64,000 bases of DNA from contig NZ_QYUK01000011.1 of assembly GCF_003590945.1 (NCBI RefSeq), positions 3,628,909 through 3,692,908 on the forward strand. The letters are read 5' to 3'. The first letter of the stretch is position 1; every line of letters starts with the position of its first letter. Shown piece by piece: positions 8,194 to 17,769 of this stretch. The translations under genes and the position numbers were made by a program. The notes beneath the pieces are model-generated. The model saw only the letters and a list, made by a program, of their open reading frames with translations, was not told the DNA's origin and did not search any database. The stretch comes from Oleomonas cavernae (GTDB taxonomy: Bacteria; Pseudomonadota; Alphaproteobacteria; Zavarziniales; Zavarziniaceae).

Positions 8194-9980
8194 TCTCATC
8201 CTGGCCGTGGTCGCCTCGCTGCTGATCCTGTTGGGCTTCCAGTTCCTGGTCCAGGGTCCGCGCGAGCGGGAACGCCAGGCCCAGGTCGCCACTACCGAAA
8301 CCACGGCCGCTGCCCCGGCACCCGCCGCCCAGCCCGGGGCGGCCCCGGCAGCACCGCCCCCGGCAGCGCCACCCCGGCGTGGCCCCCCTGGTGGACCGCT
8401 CCGTCGCCCTGGAGGCGTCGCCGCGCATCGTCATCGACACCCCCAGCCTGGAAGGCTCGATCGCCTTGACCGGCGGCCGCATCGACGACGTCACCCTGCG
8501 CAAGTTCCGCCAGACCACCGATCCCGCCAGCCCCGAGATCGAGCTGCTGTCGCCGGCGAATGCCAAGGCCCCCTATTTCGCCGAATTCGGCTGGCAACTG
8601 CCCGCGGGCGTGAACCTGCCGCTGCCGGGCGACCAGACCGTGTGGACGGGCAGCGGCAAGCTGACCCCCACCACCCCGGTCACCCTGACCTGGGACAATG
8701 GCGCCGGCCTCCTCTTCACCCGCAAGATCAGCCTCGACGAGAACTACATGTTCACGATCGAGGACAAGGTCGAAAACAAGGGCGCCGCCGCCGTCGATCT
8801 CTACCCCTACGGGCTGCTGCGGCGTATCGAGACGCCGGAAATCGCGGGCGAGTTCATCGTCCATGAGGGGCCGCTGGGCGTGCTGGGCGGCCAGTTGCAG
8901 GAACATGCCTACGACAAGCTGCGGGACGAGACGGTCCCGGACATCAAGTCCAAGGGCGGCTGGCTGGGCATTACCGACAAATACTGGCTGTCGGCCATCA
9001 TCCCCGACCAGGGGCGCGAGATCACCGGCAGCTTCCGCCACGCCAAGGTCGGCCAGCGCGACACCTACGAGGTCAGCTTCCTCGACGGCGCGCAGAAGAT
9101 CGAGGCCGGCGCCAGCGCGACCGTCACCCACCGCCTGTTCGCCGGCGCCAAGGTCGTCGACCTGCTGCGCGCCTATCGCGACAACCTCGGCATCGGGATG
9201 TTCGAATATGCCGTCGACTTCGGCTGGTTCTTCTTCCTGACCAAGCCGATCTTCATCATCCTCGATTTCTTCTATCGCCTGATCGGCAACTTCGGCGTTG
9301 CCATCATGATCCTGACCTTGATCATCAAGGGCCTGTTCTATCCGCTGCAGAGCAAGTCCTACCGCGCGATGAACAAGATGAAGGACGTGCAGCCGGAAAT
9401 GGCCAAGCTGCGCGAGCGCTTCGGCGACGACAAGCCGCGCATGCAGCAGGAGCTGATGGCCCTCTACAAGCGCGAGAAGATCAACCCGCTGGCCGGCTGC
9501 CTGCCGATCCTGATCCAGATCCCGGTGTTCTTCGCGCTCTACAAGGTGCTGAACGTCAGCATCGAGATGCGCCACGCGCCGTTCTTCGGCTGGATCCAGG
9601 ATCTGGCGGCACCCGACCCGACCCATGTGCTGAACCTGTTCGGCCTGATCCCCTGGGATCCGCCCAGCTTCCTGGCCCTGGGCGCCTGGCCGCTGGCCAT
9701 GGGCATTTCCATGTTCCTGCAGCAGAAGATGAACCCCGCCCCGCCCGATCCGGTGCAGCAGCGCGTGTTCATGATGATGCCGATCATCTTCACCTTCTTC
9801 CTGGCGAACTTCGCCGCCGGGCTGGTGATCTACTGGACCTGGAACAACCTGCTGTCGATCGGCCAGCAATGGCTGATCCGCAAGCAGACGCCGGCGAAGA
9901 TCGCGACCGCCGCCGCCGTGCCCGCGCCGGCCGCCGCCAAGAGCACGCCGACCGGCGGCAAGCCCACGGGCAAGCGGTGA
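8177..9980 (+). CDS. yidC: Membrane insertase YidC (frame broken in linker)
   Basis: About 600 residues once restored. An N-terminal anchor ([20 protein letters not shown]) is followed by an Ala/Pro linker, the large periplasmic beta domain from [11 protein letters not shown] onward, and the five-helix insertase core with the conserved [20 protein letters not shown] and the C-terminal hydrophobic helices. The N-terminal part and the rest lie in different frames. The switch falls in the linker at two C runs (8372-8375 and 8383-8388); one extra C in each, or one C fewer in the first, rejoins them. YidC is essential in most bacteria, so a base-calling error is more likely than a real break. It ends ...GKPTGKR with its stop overlapping engB. 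Confidence 0.93.
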
Positions 9981-10648
9981 CCGACGCGCTGCGCGCCGAA
10001 GACGGCGCCGCCACGCCTCAAACGCTCGAGGCGGGGCGGCTGCTGTTCGCCGGCGAATGCGGCTTCGTCTGGGGCGCCACCAAGCTGGGCGACCTGCCCG
10101 GGCCGGACCTGCCGGAAGTGGCCTTCGCCGGCCGTTCCAACGTCGGCAAGTCGTCGCTGGTGAATGCCCTGACCGGGCGCAATACCCTGGCCCGGGTCTC
10201 CAACACGCCGGGGCGCACCCAGCAGCTCAATTTCTTCAACCTTGCCGACCGGCTCATGCTGGTCGACCTGCCGGGTTACGGCTTCGCCAAGGTCTCGAAG
10301 GACAAGGTCGCCCAATGGGTGCACCTGACCGAGACCTACCTGGCGGGGCGGCCGAATCTCAAACGGGTGCTGGTGCTGATCGACAGCCGCCATGGCCCCA
10401 AGGCCCCTGACGAGGCGGCGATGAAGCTGCTCGACCAGTCGGCGGTGTCCTACCAGATCATCCTGACCAAGACCGACAAGCTGAAGCCCCACGAACTGGC
10501 GGCGTCGATGAAGGCCGTGGCCGAGGCGATCCGCCCCCATGTCGCGGCCCATCCGGTGATCATGCCGACCTCGGCCGAAGCGGGCGCCGGGATCGCCGAA
10601 TTGCGGGCGACGCTCGCAACCCTTGGCAAGCCGGCCGCGATCGGCTAA
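9977..10648 (+). CDS. engB: Ribosome biogenesis GTP-binding protein EngB/YsxC/YihA
   Basis: 223 residues. The GTPase motifs are G1 [10 protein letters not shown]2/G3 region [11 protein letters not shown] and DLPGYG, and G4 TKTDK, in the circular-permutation-free EngB order. It assists late 50S assembly. The GTG start overlaps the yidC TGA (GTGA), the arrangement expected for translational coupling; there is no ATG near the family start LRAEDG. Confidence 0.95.
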   Translation: MTDALRAEDGAATPQTLEAGRLLFAGECGFVWGATKLGDLPGPDLPEVAFAGRSNVGKSSLVNALTGRNTLARVSNTPGRTQQLNFFNLADRLMLVDLPGYGFAKVSKDKVAQWVHLTETYLAGRPNLKRVLVLIDSRHGPKAPDEAAMKLLDQSAVSYQIILTKTDKLKPHELAASMKAVAEAIRPHVAAHPVIMPTSAEAGAGIAELRATLATLGKPAAIG

Positions 10649-10695
10649 GCGAGACCCCGCCAAGCCCTCCCCACGACTGGCCTCACGAGGACGTC

Positions 10696-11649
10696 ATGAG
10701 CGACAAGACCGAGACCGCCGCGCCCGATCGCGAACGTGCCGACCTCAAGCTGCGCACCCGCTGGCTGCACACCGCCGCGACCCTGACCGAGGCGCTGCCC
10801 TACATGCGCCGCTATGCCGATCGCAGCTTCGTGGTGAAGTACGGCGGCCATGCCATGGGCGACGAGGCGGCGGCCCAGTCCTTCGCCCGCGACATCGTCC
10901 TGCTCAAACAGGTCGGCATCAACCCGATCGTGGTCCACGGCGGCGGCCCGCAGATCGGCAAGATGCTGGAACGCCTGGCGATCAAGTCGTCCTTCGTCGA
11001 CGGCCTGCGCGTCACCGACCAGGCGGCGGTCGAGGTGGTCGAGATGGTGCTGGCCGGCTCGATCAACAAGCAGATCGTCGGCGCCATCAACGCCGCCGGC
11101 GGCAATGCCATCGGCCTGTCGGGCAAGGACGGCCCGCTGATCCGCGCGCGCAAGCTGGCCCGCACCAAGCGCGACCCCGATTCCAACATCGAGAAGGTGC
11201 TGGACCTGGGCTTCGTGGGCGAGCCCGAGTCGGTCGACCCGCGCATCCTCTACCTGTTCGAGCGCTCGGACTTCATCCCCGTGATCGCGCCCATCGGCAT
11301 CGGCGAGGACGGCCACACCTACAACATCAATGCCGACACGGCGGCCGGCGCCATCGCCGCCGCCATGCGCGCCTCGCGCCTGCTGCTGCTGACCGACGTC
11401 GCCGGCGTGCTCGACGGCGACAAGAAGCTGATCGACCGCATGACCGCGACCCAGGCCCGCGCCATGATCGCCGACGGCACCATCTATGGCGGCATGATCC
11501 CCAAGATCGAAACCTGCCTCGACGCCGTCGACAAGGGTGTCGAAGCCGCCGTCATCCTCGACGGCCGCACGCCCCACGCCCTGCTGCTGGAAACCTTCAC
11601 CGAGCACGGCGCCGGCACCATGATCGAGCGCGAAACGCCCGCCGCATAA
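10696..11649 (+). CDS. argB: Acetylglutamate kinase
   Basis: 317 residues. It phosphorylates N-acetyl-L-glutamate in arginine synthesis. Visible are the amino-acid-kinase N-terminal VVKYGGHAM, the GGGPQIG loop, DVAGVLD and the C-terminal [13 protein letters not shown]. The roughly 30-residue N-terminal helical extension is the kind linked to hexamer formation and arginine inhibition. It lies 47 bases after engB in the same direction, a conserved order in alphaproteobacteria. Confidence 0.96.
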   Translation: MSDKTETAAPDRERADLKLRTRWLHTAATLTEALPYMRRYADRSFVVKYGGHAMGDEAAAQSFARDIVLLKQVGINPIVVHGGGPQIGKMLERLAIKSSFVDGLRVTDQAAVEVVEMVLAGSINKQIVGAINAAGGNAIGLSGKDGPLIRARKLARTKRDPDSNIEKVLDLGFVGEPESVDPRILYLFERSDFIPVIAPIGIGEDGHTYNINADTAAGAIAAAMRASRLLLLTDVAGVLDGDKKLIDRMTATQARAMIADGTIYGGMIPKIETCLDAVDKGVEAAVILDGRTPHALLLETFTEHGAGTMIERETPAA

Positions 11650-11671
11650 CCCGCCGCGCACCACTCTCTAT

Positions 11672-11780
11672 CGTCATGCCCGGGCGTGTCCCGGGCATCC
11701 ACGTCGGGACGAGTCACATCCGTTGACGGGAGAGGCAGCTTGCCGACGTGGATGGCCGGGACTTCGCCCGGCCATGACGG
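11672..11780. repeat. Intergenic palindromic repeat (CCCGGGC/GACGTGG type)
   Basis: An imperfect inverted repeat: GTCATGCCCGGG...ATCCACGTCG on the left is answered by CGACGTGGAT...GCCCGGCCATGAC on the right. It sits between argB and the convergent DUF2336 gene and could fold as a large hairpin, serving as a bidirectional terminator. It resembles the extragenic palindromes at 30921 and 33240. Confidence 0.6.
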
Positions 11781-11813
11781 TGGGGGAAGTTGCAACCGGC
11801 AGTGCGGCCCGAC

Positions 11814-13091
11814 CTACCTCGTGCCCTGCCCCTCCTGGGTGAAGAACTCCAGGTGCCAGTTCATTTCCTCGGGCGTCAGCGGATAGCCGACGCCGCCGCG
11901 GGGCAGCAGCAGGCTGCCCTGGGGGATCAGCGAGATCTGGCGCTGGATCTTCAAGGCGAGGCGCATCGACAGCCGCGCCCGCCAGACCAGGGCCACGACC
12001 GACTTGGCCAGGCGCGAGCCCAGGATCTGCTTCACGCCGTTGAGGGTGATGCCGGACCGCACGGTCAGCGCGGCGACGACGAAATCGCGCCGGCCGCTCT
12101 CGATCGCCTGGTCGATCATGGCTTCGTCGAGCTCGCCGCGGCCGTGCAGGGCGGCGAGCTCGGCCAGCAGGGCTTCGATGCCGCTCCTGCTACCTTCCAG
12201 GTCACCGCTGGCGACCCGGTCGCGGACCCGCCGGGCCAGGGCCTGGGCGGTTTCCTCGTCGAGGTCGGTCCGGATCATCAGTTCGTTGATCAATGACGAG
12301 GCGACGAAGCTGGCGATGCGGCGGATCGCCCGCATCGACAACTCGGCGCGCAGGACCAGCGGCTGGTGCCAGACTTCGACCTGGGGGGCTGAATCGATGA
12401 TGCGGTCGAGCACGTCCTCGCGCAGGCGGGCCGACGGATTGGCCAGCAGGGCGGCGACGGCCGGAATGTCCAGGGTGGCGACGATGGCATCGGCCACGGC
12501 ACCTGGAATGTGATTGCGCCGGGCAAGCGCGGCCAGCGCCCCTTCCACCCGGGAGGTCGCGACGATTTCCAGAAGGTCGTCGTCGCTGAACAGCGGCGAA
12601 TACTCCAGGATCGGCGCCGCCACGATCAGGTCCAGGTCGTGGGCCAGGCGCCGGATCAGGTCGCGCGGGACATTGGTCGCGTGCTTCAGCTCCTCGGCCA
12701 GGACGCGGCGGACCGAGGGTAGCTGATCGCGGGCCATGATCTCGATCAGCTCGACCGTGCGCTCGCGCAGGGTCGCCTGTTCCCGCGCGGTCAGGTTCGG
12801 CAGCAGGCGCCCCAGCTTGCGCGCCAACTCCTCGCGCACTTCGCTGTCGGTATCGGCGGTCAGGCGCCGGTCGGCCTGGAACGGGGTCGAGGGATTGGCC
12901 GCCACCAGCTGGCGGACTCCGCCGTCGCTGTCTTCGGCCAGGTAGTAGAGAACCTCGGGCCGGGTGGCTTCCAGGCGCGCCAGGCCGCGCCGGGCCGCCA
13001 GGTCGCCCTGCTCGAGGCGGCTGCGCTGCTCTTCATAGCTGAGGGGGGTTCGGTTGGCCGCCCGCAGGCGGCCGATAAAGCGCTTCAACAT
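11814..13091 (-). CDS. DUF2336 helical-repeat protein
   Basis: 425 residues, mostly alpha-helical with HEAT-like repeats. The region about 20-330 has the DUF2336 pattern: short helices with LYYLAEDSDGGVRQLVAANP, DTDSEVREELA and repeated helical hairpins. No catalytic residues or membrane spans are seen. DUF2336 proteins of alphaproteobacteria have been connected to general-stress and c-di-GMP signalling. Here the gene overlaps the end of the diguanylate cyclase gene by seven bases, pointing to a shared signalling role. Confidence 0.8.
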   Translation of the reverse strand: MLKRFIGRLRAANRTPLSYEEQRSRLEQGDLAARRGLARLEATRPEVLYYLAEDSDGGVRQLVAANPSTPFQADRRLTADTDSEVREELARKLGRLLPNLTAREQATLRERTVELIEIMARDQLPSVRRVLAEELKHATNVPRDLIRRLAHDLDLIVAAPILEYSPLFSDDDLLEIVATSRVEGALAALARRNHIPGAVADAIVATLDIPAVAALLANPSARLREDVLDRIIDSAPQVEVWHQPLVLRAELSMRAIRRIASFVASSLINELMIRTDLDEETAQALARRVRDRVASGDLEGSRSGIEALLAELAALHGRGELDEAMIDQAIESGRRDFVVAALTVRSGITLNGVKQILGSRLAKSVVALVWRARLSMRLALKIQRQISLIPQGSLLLPRGGVGYPLTPEEMNWHLEFFTQEGQGTR

Positions 13092-14782
13092 GCCACGCTC
13101 CCCGCGGTCAACGCCAACTCCGCCCGGTTGCGGCCACCCCGCTTGGCCCGGTACAGGGCATGGTCGGCACGCGAGGTGATCGCGTCCCGCCCCTCGCCGC
13201 CCCCTGGCTCGTAGACGGCAATGCCGATCGACAGGCCCAGCGCCGCCTCGGGCGAGCCCAAGGCGCCGTTCACCCTGCCCATCATCTCGTAGAGGGAATC
13301 GGTCTTGGCAAAGCCGCCGGCGGCATCGGCCCCGTCCAACCACAGGGCGAATTCGTCGCCGCCCAGACGGGCCGCCAGGTCGCCCGCCCGCAGATTGTCC
13401 TGGATCGCCCTGCCGAACAGGCTGAGCGCGCGGTCGCCATAGGCATGGCCGAAGCGATCGTTCAACGCCTTGAAGCCGTCGAAATCGATGAGCAGAAGGG
13501 TGCCCCGGCGTCCCAGCCGGTCGGCCTGGCGCATCTTGGTCGCCAGTTCCTGGTCGAAGGCCCGCCGGTTCATTACCCCGGTCAGGGCATCGACCAGCGA
13601 CAAGGCTTCGAGCTGGGCCACCCGCGCCCGCAGGCCCAGGACCAGGCCGAGCTGGTCGGCGACCGCGCCCAGCAGGCTGATCTGCCCGCCCTGCCAGGGC
13701 TGTCGGGCCGAGCGCACCAGCACCAGGGCGCCGATCGGCGCGCCGCTCTCCCAGGCGATCGCCACCAGGGCGGTGTCGGTGCCCAGTTCGACCACGTGGA
13801 CCGCGCCGGGCATGGTGTCCCGCGCCATCAGCCGGGCGACCTCTTCCCGGATCGACCAGGCCGTGACCGGCAGCACCGAGCCCGTCATCAGGACATTGGC
13901 CACGCCGCCAGCGTCATTGCGCGCCAGGATCAGGGCGCCGCCGGCATTGAGCGCGCTCAGCGGCGCTTCCGCCGCGACCCGCAAGGCCCGCTCCAGGCCG
14001 CCGGCGCCACGCATCGCCTCGGTGACGGCGCCGCGCAGGCGTTCGCGGTCCAGGGCCAGGCTCAAGGCATTCTCGCGCGCCCGGGCGGCGGTGATGTCGC
14101 GCGCAACGCCCCGCACCCCGATCTGGCGGCCGTGATCGTCGCACACCGGCACGCACGACAGGCGGGCGCACAGGTGGGTGCCGTCCTTGGCCCGCAGCCA
14201 GACTTCGCTGTCGGTCAGGCGCTGCTCGGCCCGGAAGGGATTGGCCCGCCCCGCCAGCCATTCGGCGTCGATCAGGACGGCGGCATCCTGGCCGTGCAAT
14301 TCCTCGGCCGGATAGCCCAGGGCCAGGCGCGGGGCAACGAAGGTCAGGGTGCCGCGGGAATCGGTCTCCCAGGAAAAGTCGGGCAGGCAATCGATGATAT
14401 CGGTCAGGCGCTGGCGGGAGTCGGACAGCGAGACGATCAGGCGCCGCTCGACCGTGGTATCGCGGGCCAGCAGCAGCACCATGGCGCCCATCGCCAGGGC
14501 GGTGACCTCGAGCACCAGGTCATCCTCGTCCTCGCCCTGGAAAACCAGTTCTTCCTTGAGCCCCTGGACCGACAGCCGGCTGCGGTCGACCAGTCGCGCC
14601 AGACCGTCATGCCCTGCCCGCAGCATGGCCGACAGCACGCGCGCGGCCTCGTTGGCGCCGACGATGCGCCCGCCCGGGCCGACGATCAGGGCCGGGCCTG
14701 GATACTGGTTGACCAGGCGATCGAGCGCAGCCGCGGCGGTGATCCCGCCCCGGGCCCTCTCATCGCCAATGTCGCGCATCAT
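13085..14782 (-). CDS. Diguanylate cyclase with PAS and GAF-like sensor domains
   Basis: 565 residues. The order is an N-terminal PAS-like domain (LVNQYPGPALIVGPGGRIVG), a second PAS (about 125-240, DIIDCLPDFSWETDSRG), a GAF-like domain (about 250-400) and a C-terminal GGDEF domain. The active-site GGDEF is intact at 474-478 and is preceded five residues earlier by RAGD, the RxxD inhibitory site, so it should make c-di-GMP and be product-inhibited. No membrane span is seen, so sensing is cytosolic. The two-ATG start (MMRDIG) is chosen; the longer reading would run into the divergent HAD gene's upstream region. It is the first gene of a two-gene operon with the DUF2336 gene. Confidence 0.9.
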   Translation of the reverse strand: MMRDIGDERARGGITAAAALDRLVNQYPGPALIVGPGGRIVGANEAARVLSAMLRAGHDGLARLVDRSRLSVQGLKEELVFQGEDEDDLVLEVTALAMGAMVLLLARDTTVERRLIVSLSDSRQRLTDIIDCLPDFSWETDSRGTLTFVAPRLALGYPAEELHGQDAAVLIDAEWLAGRANPFRAEQRLTDSEVWLRAKDGTHLCARLSCVPVCDDHGRQIGVRGVARDITAARARENALSLALDRERLRGAVTEAMRGAGGLERALRVAAEAPLSALNAGGALILARNDAGGVANVLMTGSVLPVTAWSIREEVARLMARDTMPGAVHVVELGTDTALVAIAWESGAPIGALVLVRSARQPWQGGQISLLGAVADQLGLVLGLRARVAQLEALSLVDALTGVMNRRAFDQELATKMRQADRLGRRGTLLLIDFDGFKALNDRFGHAYGDRALSLFGRAIQDNLRAGDLAARLGGDEFALWLDGADAAGGFAKTDSLYEMMGRVNGALGSPEAALGLSIGIAVYEPGGGEGRDAITSRADHALYRAKRGGRNRAELALTAGSVAC

Positions 14783-14918
14783 CAAGACTGCTGGCCCACC
14801 CGTTCTCACCGAACCGGCGAATACTAGACGGCGCTTCGTCAAGAATTGGTTGATGCGCGGGTCCAATGCGCGCGAAACCCTTGCCAGCGGCGCCCCATCC
14901 GCCCAATCTGCCGCCGCC

Positions 14919-15620
14919 ATGCCGATGACTGACCTTGCCCGGGCCCAGACCTGGGTCTTCGACCTCGACAACACACTCTATCCCGCGTCCTGCCGCCTGT
15001 TCGACCAGATCGAGGCCAAGATGCGCGCCTATATCGCCGACCACCTGAAGCTGGACGACGCCGGCGCCAGCGCCCTGAAGAGCGAGCTGTTCCGCCGCCA
15101 CGGCACGACCATGAAGGGCCTGATGCTGGACCATGGCGTCGATCCCCATCATTTCCTCGATTTCGTCCACGACATCGATCTGAGCCCGCTGGACGGTTCC
15201 CCCGCCCTGGGCGGGGTGCTGGCGCGCCTGCCGGGGCGCAAGGTGATCTACACCAACGGCTCCACCGCCCATGCCGGCCGGGTGCTGGCGCGCCTGGGGC
15301 TCACCGACCAGTTCGACGGCGTCTTCGATATCGTCGCCGCCCGCTTCGTGCCCAAGCCCGAGATCGAACCCTACCGGGAAATGCTCGATCTGCTGGGCGT
15401 CCAGGCCGCCGGCGCCGTCATGGTCGAGGACATGGCCCGCAATCTGGCGCCCGCGGCCGAACTGGGCATGACCACCGTGTGGATCCCCAACGGCACCGAA
15501 TGGGGCGACCACGGCCAGGGCGATCACATCCACCACACCACCCACGATCTGGCCGCCTTCCTGGCCAGGGGAATCGCATTTGGAAAATTGAGTAGCGCGG
15601 CGGGGCGAAAGGGATTCTGA
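14919..15620 (+). CDS. HAD-family pyrimidine 5'-nucleotidase-like phosphatase, 3' end altered by IS
   Basis: 233 residues as it stands. The HAD motifs are complete: motif I VFDLDNTLY, motif II TNGS, motif III lysine in VPKPE, and motif IV VEDMARN. The family (SDT1/PpsR-like pyrimidine 5'-nucleotidase) dephosphorylates nucleotides or similar small phosphates. The insertion sequence starts within codon 216; upstream of it the protein reads DLAAFLA, and the flank beyond the element reads QLG and stop. The uninterrupted gene therefore encoded about 219 residues, and insertion swapped the last three for about 17 IS-encoded residues. The core fold is untouched, so activity is probably kept. Confidence 0.85.
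   Translation: MPMTDLARAQTWVFDLDNTLYPASCRLFDQIEAKMRAYIADHLKLDDAGASALKSELFRRHGTTMKGLMLDHGVDPHHFLDFVHDIDLSPLDGSPALGGVLARLPGRKVIYTNGSTAHAGRVLARLGLTDQFDGVFDIVAARFVPKPEIEPYREMLDLLGVQAAGAVMVEDMARNLAPAAELGMTTVWIPNGTEWGDHGQGDHIHHTTHDLAAFLARGIAFGKLSSAAGRKGF
15556..15565. repeat. Left 10-bp target site duplication of the IS
   Basis: CCTTCCTGGC, identical to 16787-16796. Joining the flanks at this duplication restores the HAD frame. Confidence 0.92.
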
Positions 15621-16786
15621 AGGAGGCTCTGATGGGTATGTTTGGAGCCTTGGATGTCGTGGATAGAGAAGGCGTTTGCGTCGTTGCCGGATCCGCGGAC
15701 GGGGAATGCGAAGCGGCATGACCTGCTGGAGGTGCTGACGATTGCGCTGACGGCGGCGGTGTGCGGGGCGGAGACCTGCTCGGACTTTGCGGATTTCGCG
15801 GTGGACCGGGAGGGCCTGTTCCGGGATTTCCTGCGGCTCGAGAACGGGGTGCCGAGCCACGACACTTTCTCGCGGATTTTCCGTCTGCTGGATCCGGCGG
15901 CCTTCGCGCGTTGCTTCGGGCAGTTCGTGGCGGATCTCGGGGCGGTGGGCGAGGGCGTGGTGGCGATCGACGGCAAGACGCTGCGACGCTCGTTCGACGA
16001 TGCCTCGCACGGCAACCCGCTGGCGGTGGTGACGGCCTTTGCTTCGTCGAGCCGGCTGGTGATCGGGCAGGAGAGCTTCCGGGCCGCGGCCGGCGACAGC
16101 GAAATCCTGGCCGCGCGGGCGCTTCTGCGCTGCCTGGACCTGGAAGGCCGCCTGGTCACCGCCGACGCACTCCATTGCCAGACGGAGACGGCCCAACTGA
16201 TCCGCGACCGCGGCAGCGACTATCTTCTGCGGCTGAAAGCGAACCGTCCCGCCCTGCACGAGATGGTGGCGAGCTACTTCGACACGCCGGCGGTCCGCGC
16301 CGGCCTGGACACGGCGGCGACGATCGATGGCGGCCACGGGCGGATCGAGACCCGGCGCGCCTGGGTCAGCCATGATCTGCGCTGGATGCGGGGGGCGAAG
16401 AGCTCCTGCCACGAGCCGGTGATGCTGCCCGAAATGGCCTGCCTGGGCATGATCGAGGCCACCGTCGAACGGGCCGGCAAGACCACGATCACCCGGCACT
16501 TCCACCTCTCCTCCCGTGGCTTGAGCGCCCAGGCCTATCTCGATGCCGCCCGATCCCATTGGGCCATCGAGAACGGCCTGCACTGGGTTCTCGATGTCGT
16601 CTTCGACGAGGACCTCGCCCGAAACCGCAAGGATCACGGCCCCGAGAACCTCGCCACCTTGCGCAAGCTCGCCCTCAATGTCCTCAACCGCGCTCGCCGC
16701 GACATCTCCGTCCGACGCAAGCGCAAACGCTCAGGCTGGTCCGATGACTTCGCAAGGTCCATCATCGGCCAAATGCGATAACCCTG
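15566..16786 (+). mobile_element. ISAs1-family insertion sequence, complete
   Basis: A 1,221-bp element beginning CAGGG and ending CCCTG with about 18-bp imperfect terminal inverted repeats (CAGGGGAATCGCATTTGG on the left; the right end reversed is CAGGGTTATCGCATTTGG). It encodes one DDE transposase. It is flanked by a perfect 10-bp target duplication, CCTTCCTGGC, at 15556-15565 and 16787-16796. Intact ends, gene and duplication mean the insertion is recent. Its target was the last codons of the HAD gene. Confidence 0.93.
15654..16781 (+). CDS. ISAs1-family DDE transposase
   Basis: 375 residues. It has the N-terminal DDE_Tnp_1-associated region ([20 protein letters not shown]), then the catalytic core: DGKTLR with the first Asp, VTADALHCQ with the second, and the C-terminal [19 protein letters not shown] with the Glu. 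The family is transposase DDE_Tnp_ISAs1/H-repeat. An in-frame TTG lies 12 bases upstream, but the ATG before [13 protein letters not shown] matches the family start. The stop lies five bases inside the right end of the element. Confidence 0.95.
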   Translation: MSWIEKAFASLPDPRTGNAKRHDLLEVLTIALTAAVCGAETCSDFADFAVDREGLFRDFLRLENGVPSHDTFSRIFRLLDPAAFARCFGQFVADLGAVGEGVVAIDGKTLRRSFDDASHGNPLAVVTAFASSSRLVIGQESFRAAAGDSEILAARALLRCLDLEGRLVTADALHCQTETAQLIRDRGSDYLLRLKANRPALHEMVASYFDTPAVRAGLDTAATIDGGHGRIETRRAWVSHDLRWMRGAKSSCHEPVMLPEMACLGMIEATVERAGKTTITRHFHLSSRGLSAQAYLDAARSHWAIENGLHWVLDVVFDEDLARNRKDHGPENLATLRKLALNVLNRARRDISVRRKRKRSGWSDDFARSIIGQMR

Positions 16787-16796
16787 CCTTCCTGGC
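16787..16796. repeat. Right 10-bp target site duplication of the IS
   Basis: CCTTCCTGGC, followed by the original final codons and stop of the HAD gene (reading through to a TGA at 16807-16809). Confidence 0.92.
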
Positions 16797-16805
16797 CCAG
16801 CTCGG

Positions 16806-16833
16806 TTGACAGCCCCCAACAGCGCCCTAATGT
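16806..16833 (+). promoter_or_regulatory. Sigma-70-type promoter for dapD
   Basis: TTGACA, 16-base spacer, TAATGT, 28 bases before the dapD ATG. The -35 box overlaps the original stop codon of the HAD gene and lies only 19 bases from the IS end, so dapD kept its own promoter after the insertion. Confidence 0.7.
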
Positions 16834-16861
16834 CCGGGGCAATTTTCGCTGGAGCCTTTTC

Positions 16862-17695
16862 ATGTCCCTGACCGATCTCGAGAGTGCCATCGACGCCGCC
16901 TGGGAGGCGCGCGACACCATCAGCGCCAGCACCACCGGCGCGGTGCGCGAGGCCGTGGAGACGGTGCTGGGCCTGCTCGACCAGGGCGAGGTGCGCGTCG
17001 CCGCCCCCAAGGATGGCGCCTGGGTGGTCAACCAGTGGCTGAAGAAGGCGGTGCTGCTGTCCTTCCGCCTGAACGATTCGAGCGTCGTCGCCGGCGGGCC
17101 CGGGCTGCAGGGCGCCTGGTTCGACAAGGTGCCGACCAAGTTCGAAGGCTGGGGCGAGAATCGCTTCAAGGCCGCCGGCTTCCGCGCCGTGCCGGGCAGC
17201 ATCGTGCGTCGCTCGGCCTATATCGCCCCGGGCGTGGTGCTGATGCCCAGCTTCGTCAATGTCGGCGCCCATGTCGGCAAGGGCACCATGGTCGACACCT
17301 GGGCCACCGTCGGTTCCTGCGCGCAGATCGGCGCCAACTGCCACCTCTCGGGCGGGGCCGGCATCGGCGGCGTGCTCGAACCCCTGCAGGCCGGCCCGGT
17401 GGTGATCGAGGACAACTGCTTCATCGGTGCCCGCGCCGAAGTGGCCGAAGGCGTGATCGTCGAGACCGGCTCGGTGCTCTCCATGGGCGTCTACCTGGGC
17501 GCCTCGACCAAGATCGTCGACCGCGCCACCGGCGAGGTCTTCCGCGGCCGCGTGCCGGCCTATTCGGTCGTCGTCCCCGGCACCCTGCCGGGCAAGGGCC
17601 CGACCGACCCCGGCCTCTACTGCGCCGTGATCGTGAAGCGGGTCGACGCCCAGACCCGCTCCAAGACCTCGATCAACGAACTGCTGCGCGACTGA
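16862..17695 (+). CDS. dapD: 2,3,4,5-tetrahydropyridine-2,6-dicarboxylate N-succinyltransferase
   Basis: 277 residues. It adds succinyl from succinyl-CoA to tetrahydrodipicolinate in the lysine/diaminopimelate pathway. After an N-terminal helical domain with SFRLNDS come left-handed beta-helix hexapeptide repeats (about 100-240) with [18 protein letters not shown] and [16 protein letters not shown]. The C-terminal [20 protein letters not shown] is conserved. It is followed by dapE in the same direction. Confidence 0.97.
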   Translation: MSLTDLESAIDAAWEARDTISASTTGAVREAVETVLGLLDQGEVRVAAPKDGAWVVNQWLKKAVLLSFRLNDSSVVAGGPGLQGAWFDKVPTKFEGWGENRFKAAGFRAVPGSIVRRSAYIAPGVVLMPSFVNVGAHVGKGTMVDTWATVGSCAQIGANCHLSGGAGIGGVLEPLQAGPVVIEDNCFIGARAEVAEGVIVETGSVLSMGVYLGASTKIVDRATGEVFRGRVPAYSVVVPGTLPGKGPTDPGLYCAVIVKRVDAQTRSKTSINELLRD

Positions 17696-17725
17696 AGATG
17701 ACCGCCGAACGCCTCGCCTCCTGTC

Positions 17726-17753
17726 CCCTCTCCGCCCTCAAGGGCGGAGAGGG
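17726..17753 (+). terminator. Hairpin between dapD and dapE
   Basis: A perfect inverted repeat, CCCTCTCCGCCCT / AGGGCGGAGAGGG with a two-base loop, followed by CTTTTA. It could attenuate transcription between the two genes. The sequence is also like half of the intergenic repeats at 27166 and 37374, so it may be a copy of that repeat. Confidence 0.6.
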
Positions 17754-17769
17754 CTTTTAGGAAGCAACC

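Noticed and set aside
13160-14827. A 555-codon plus-strand frame
   Set aside because: It is antisense to the GGDEF protein, whose domains are clear.
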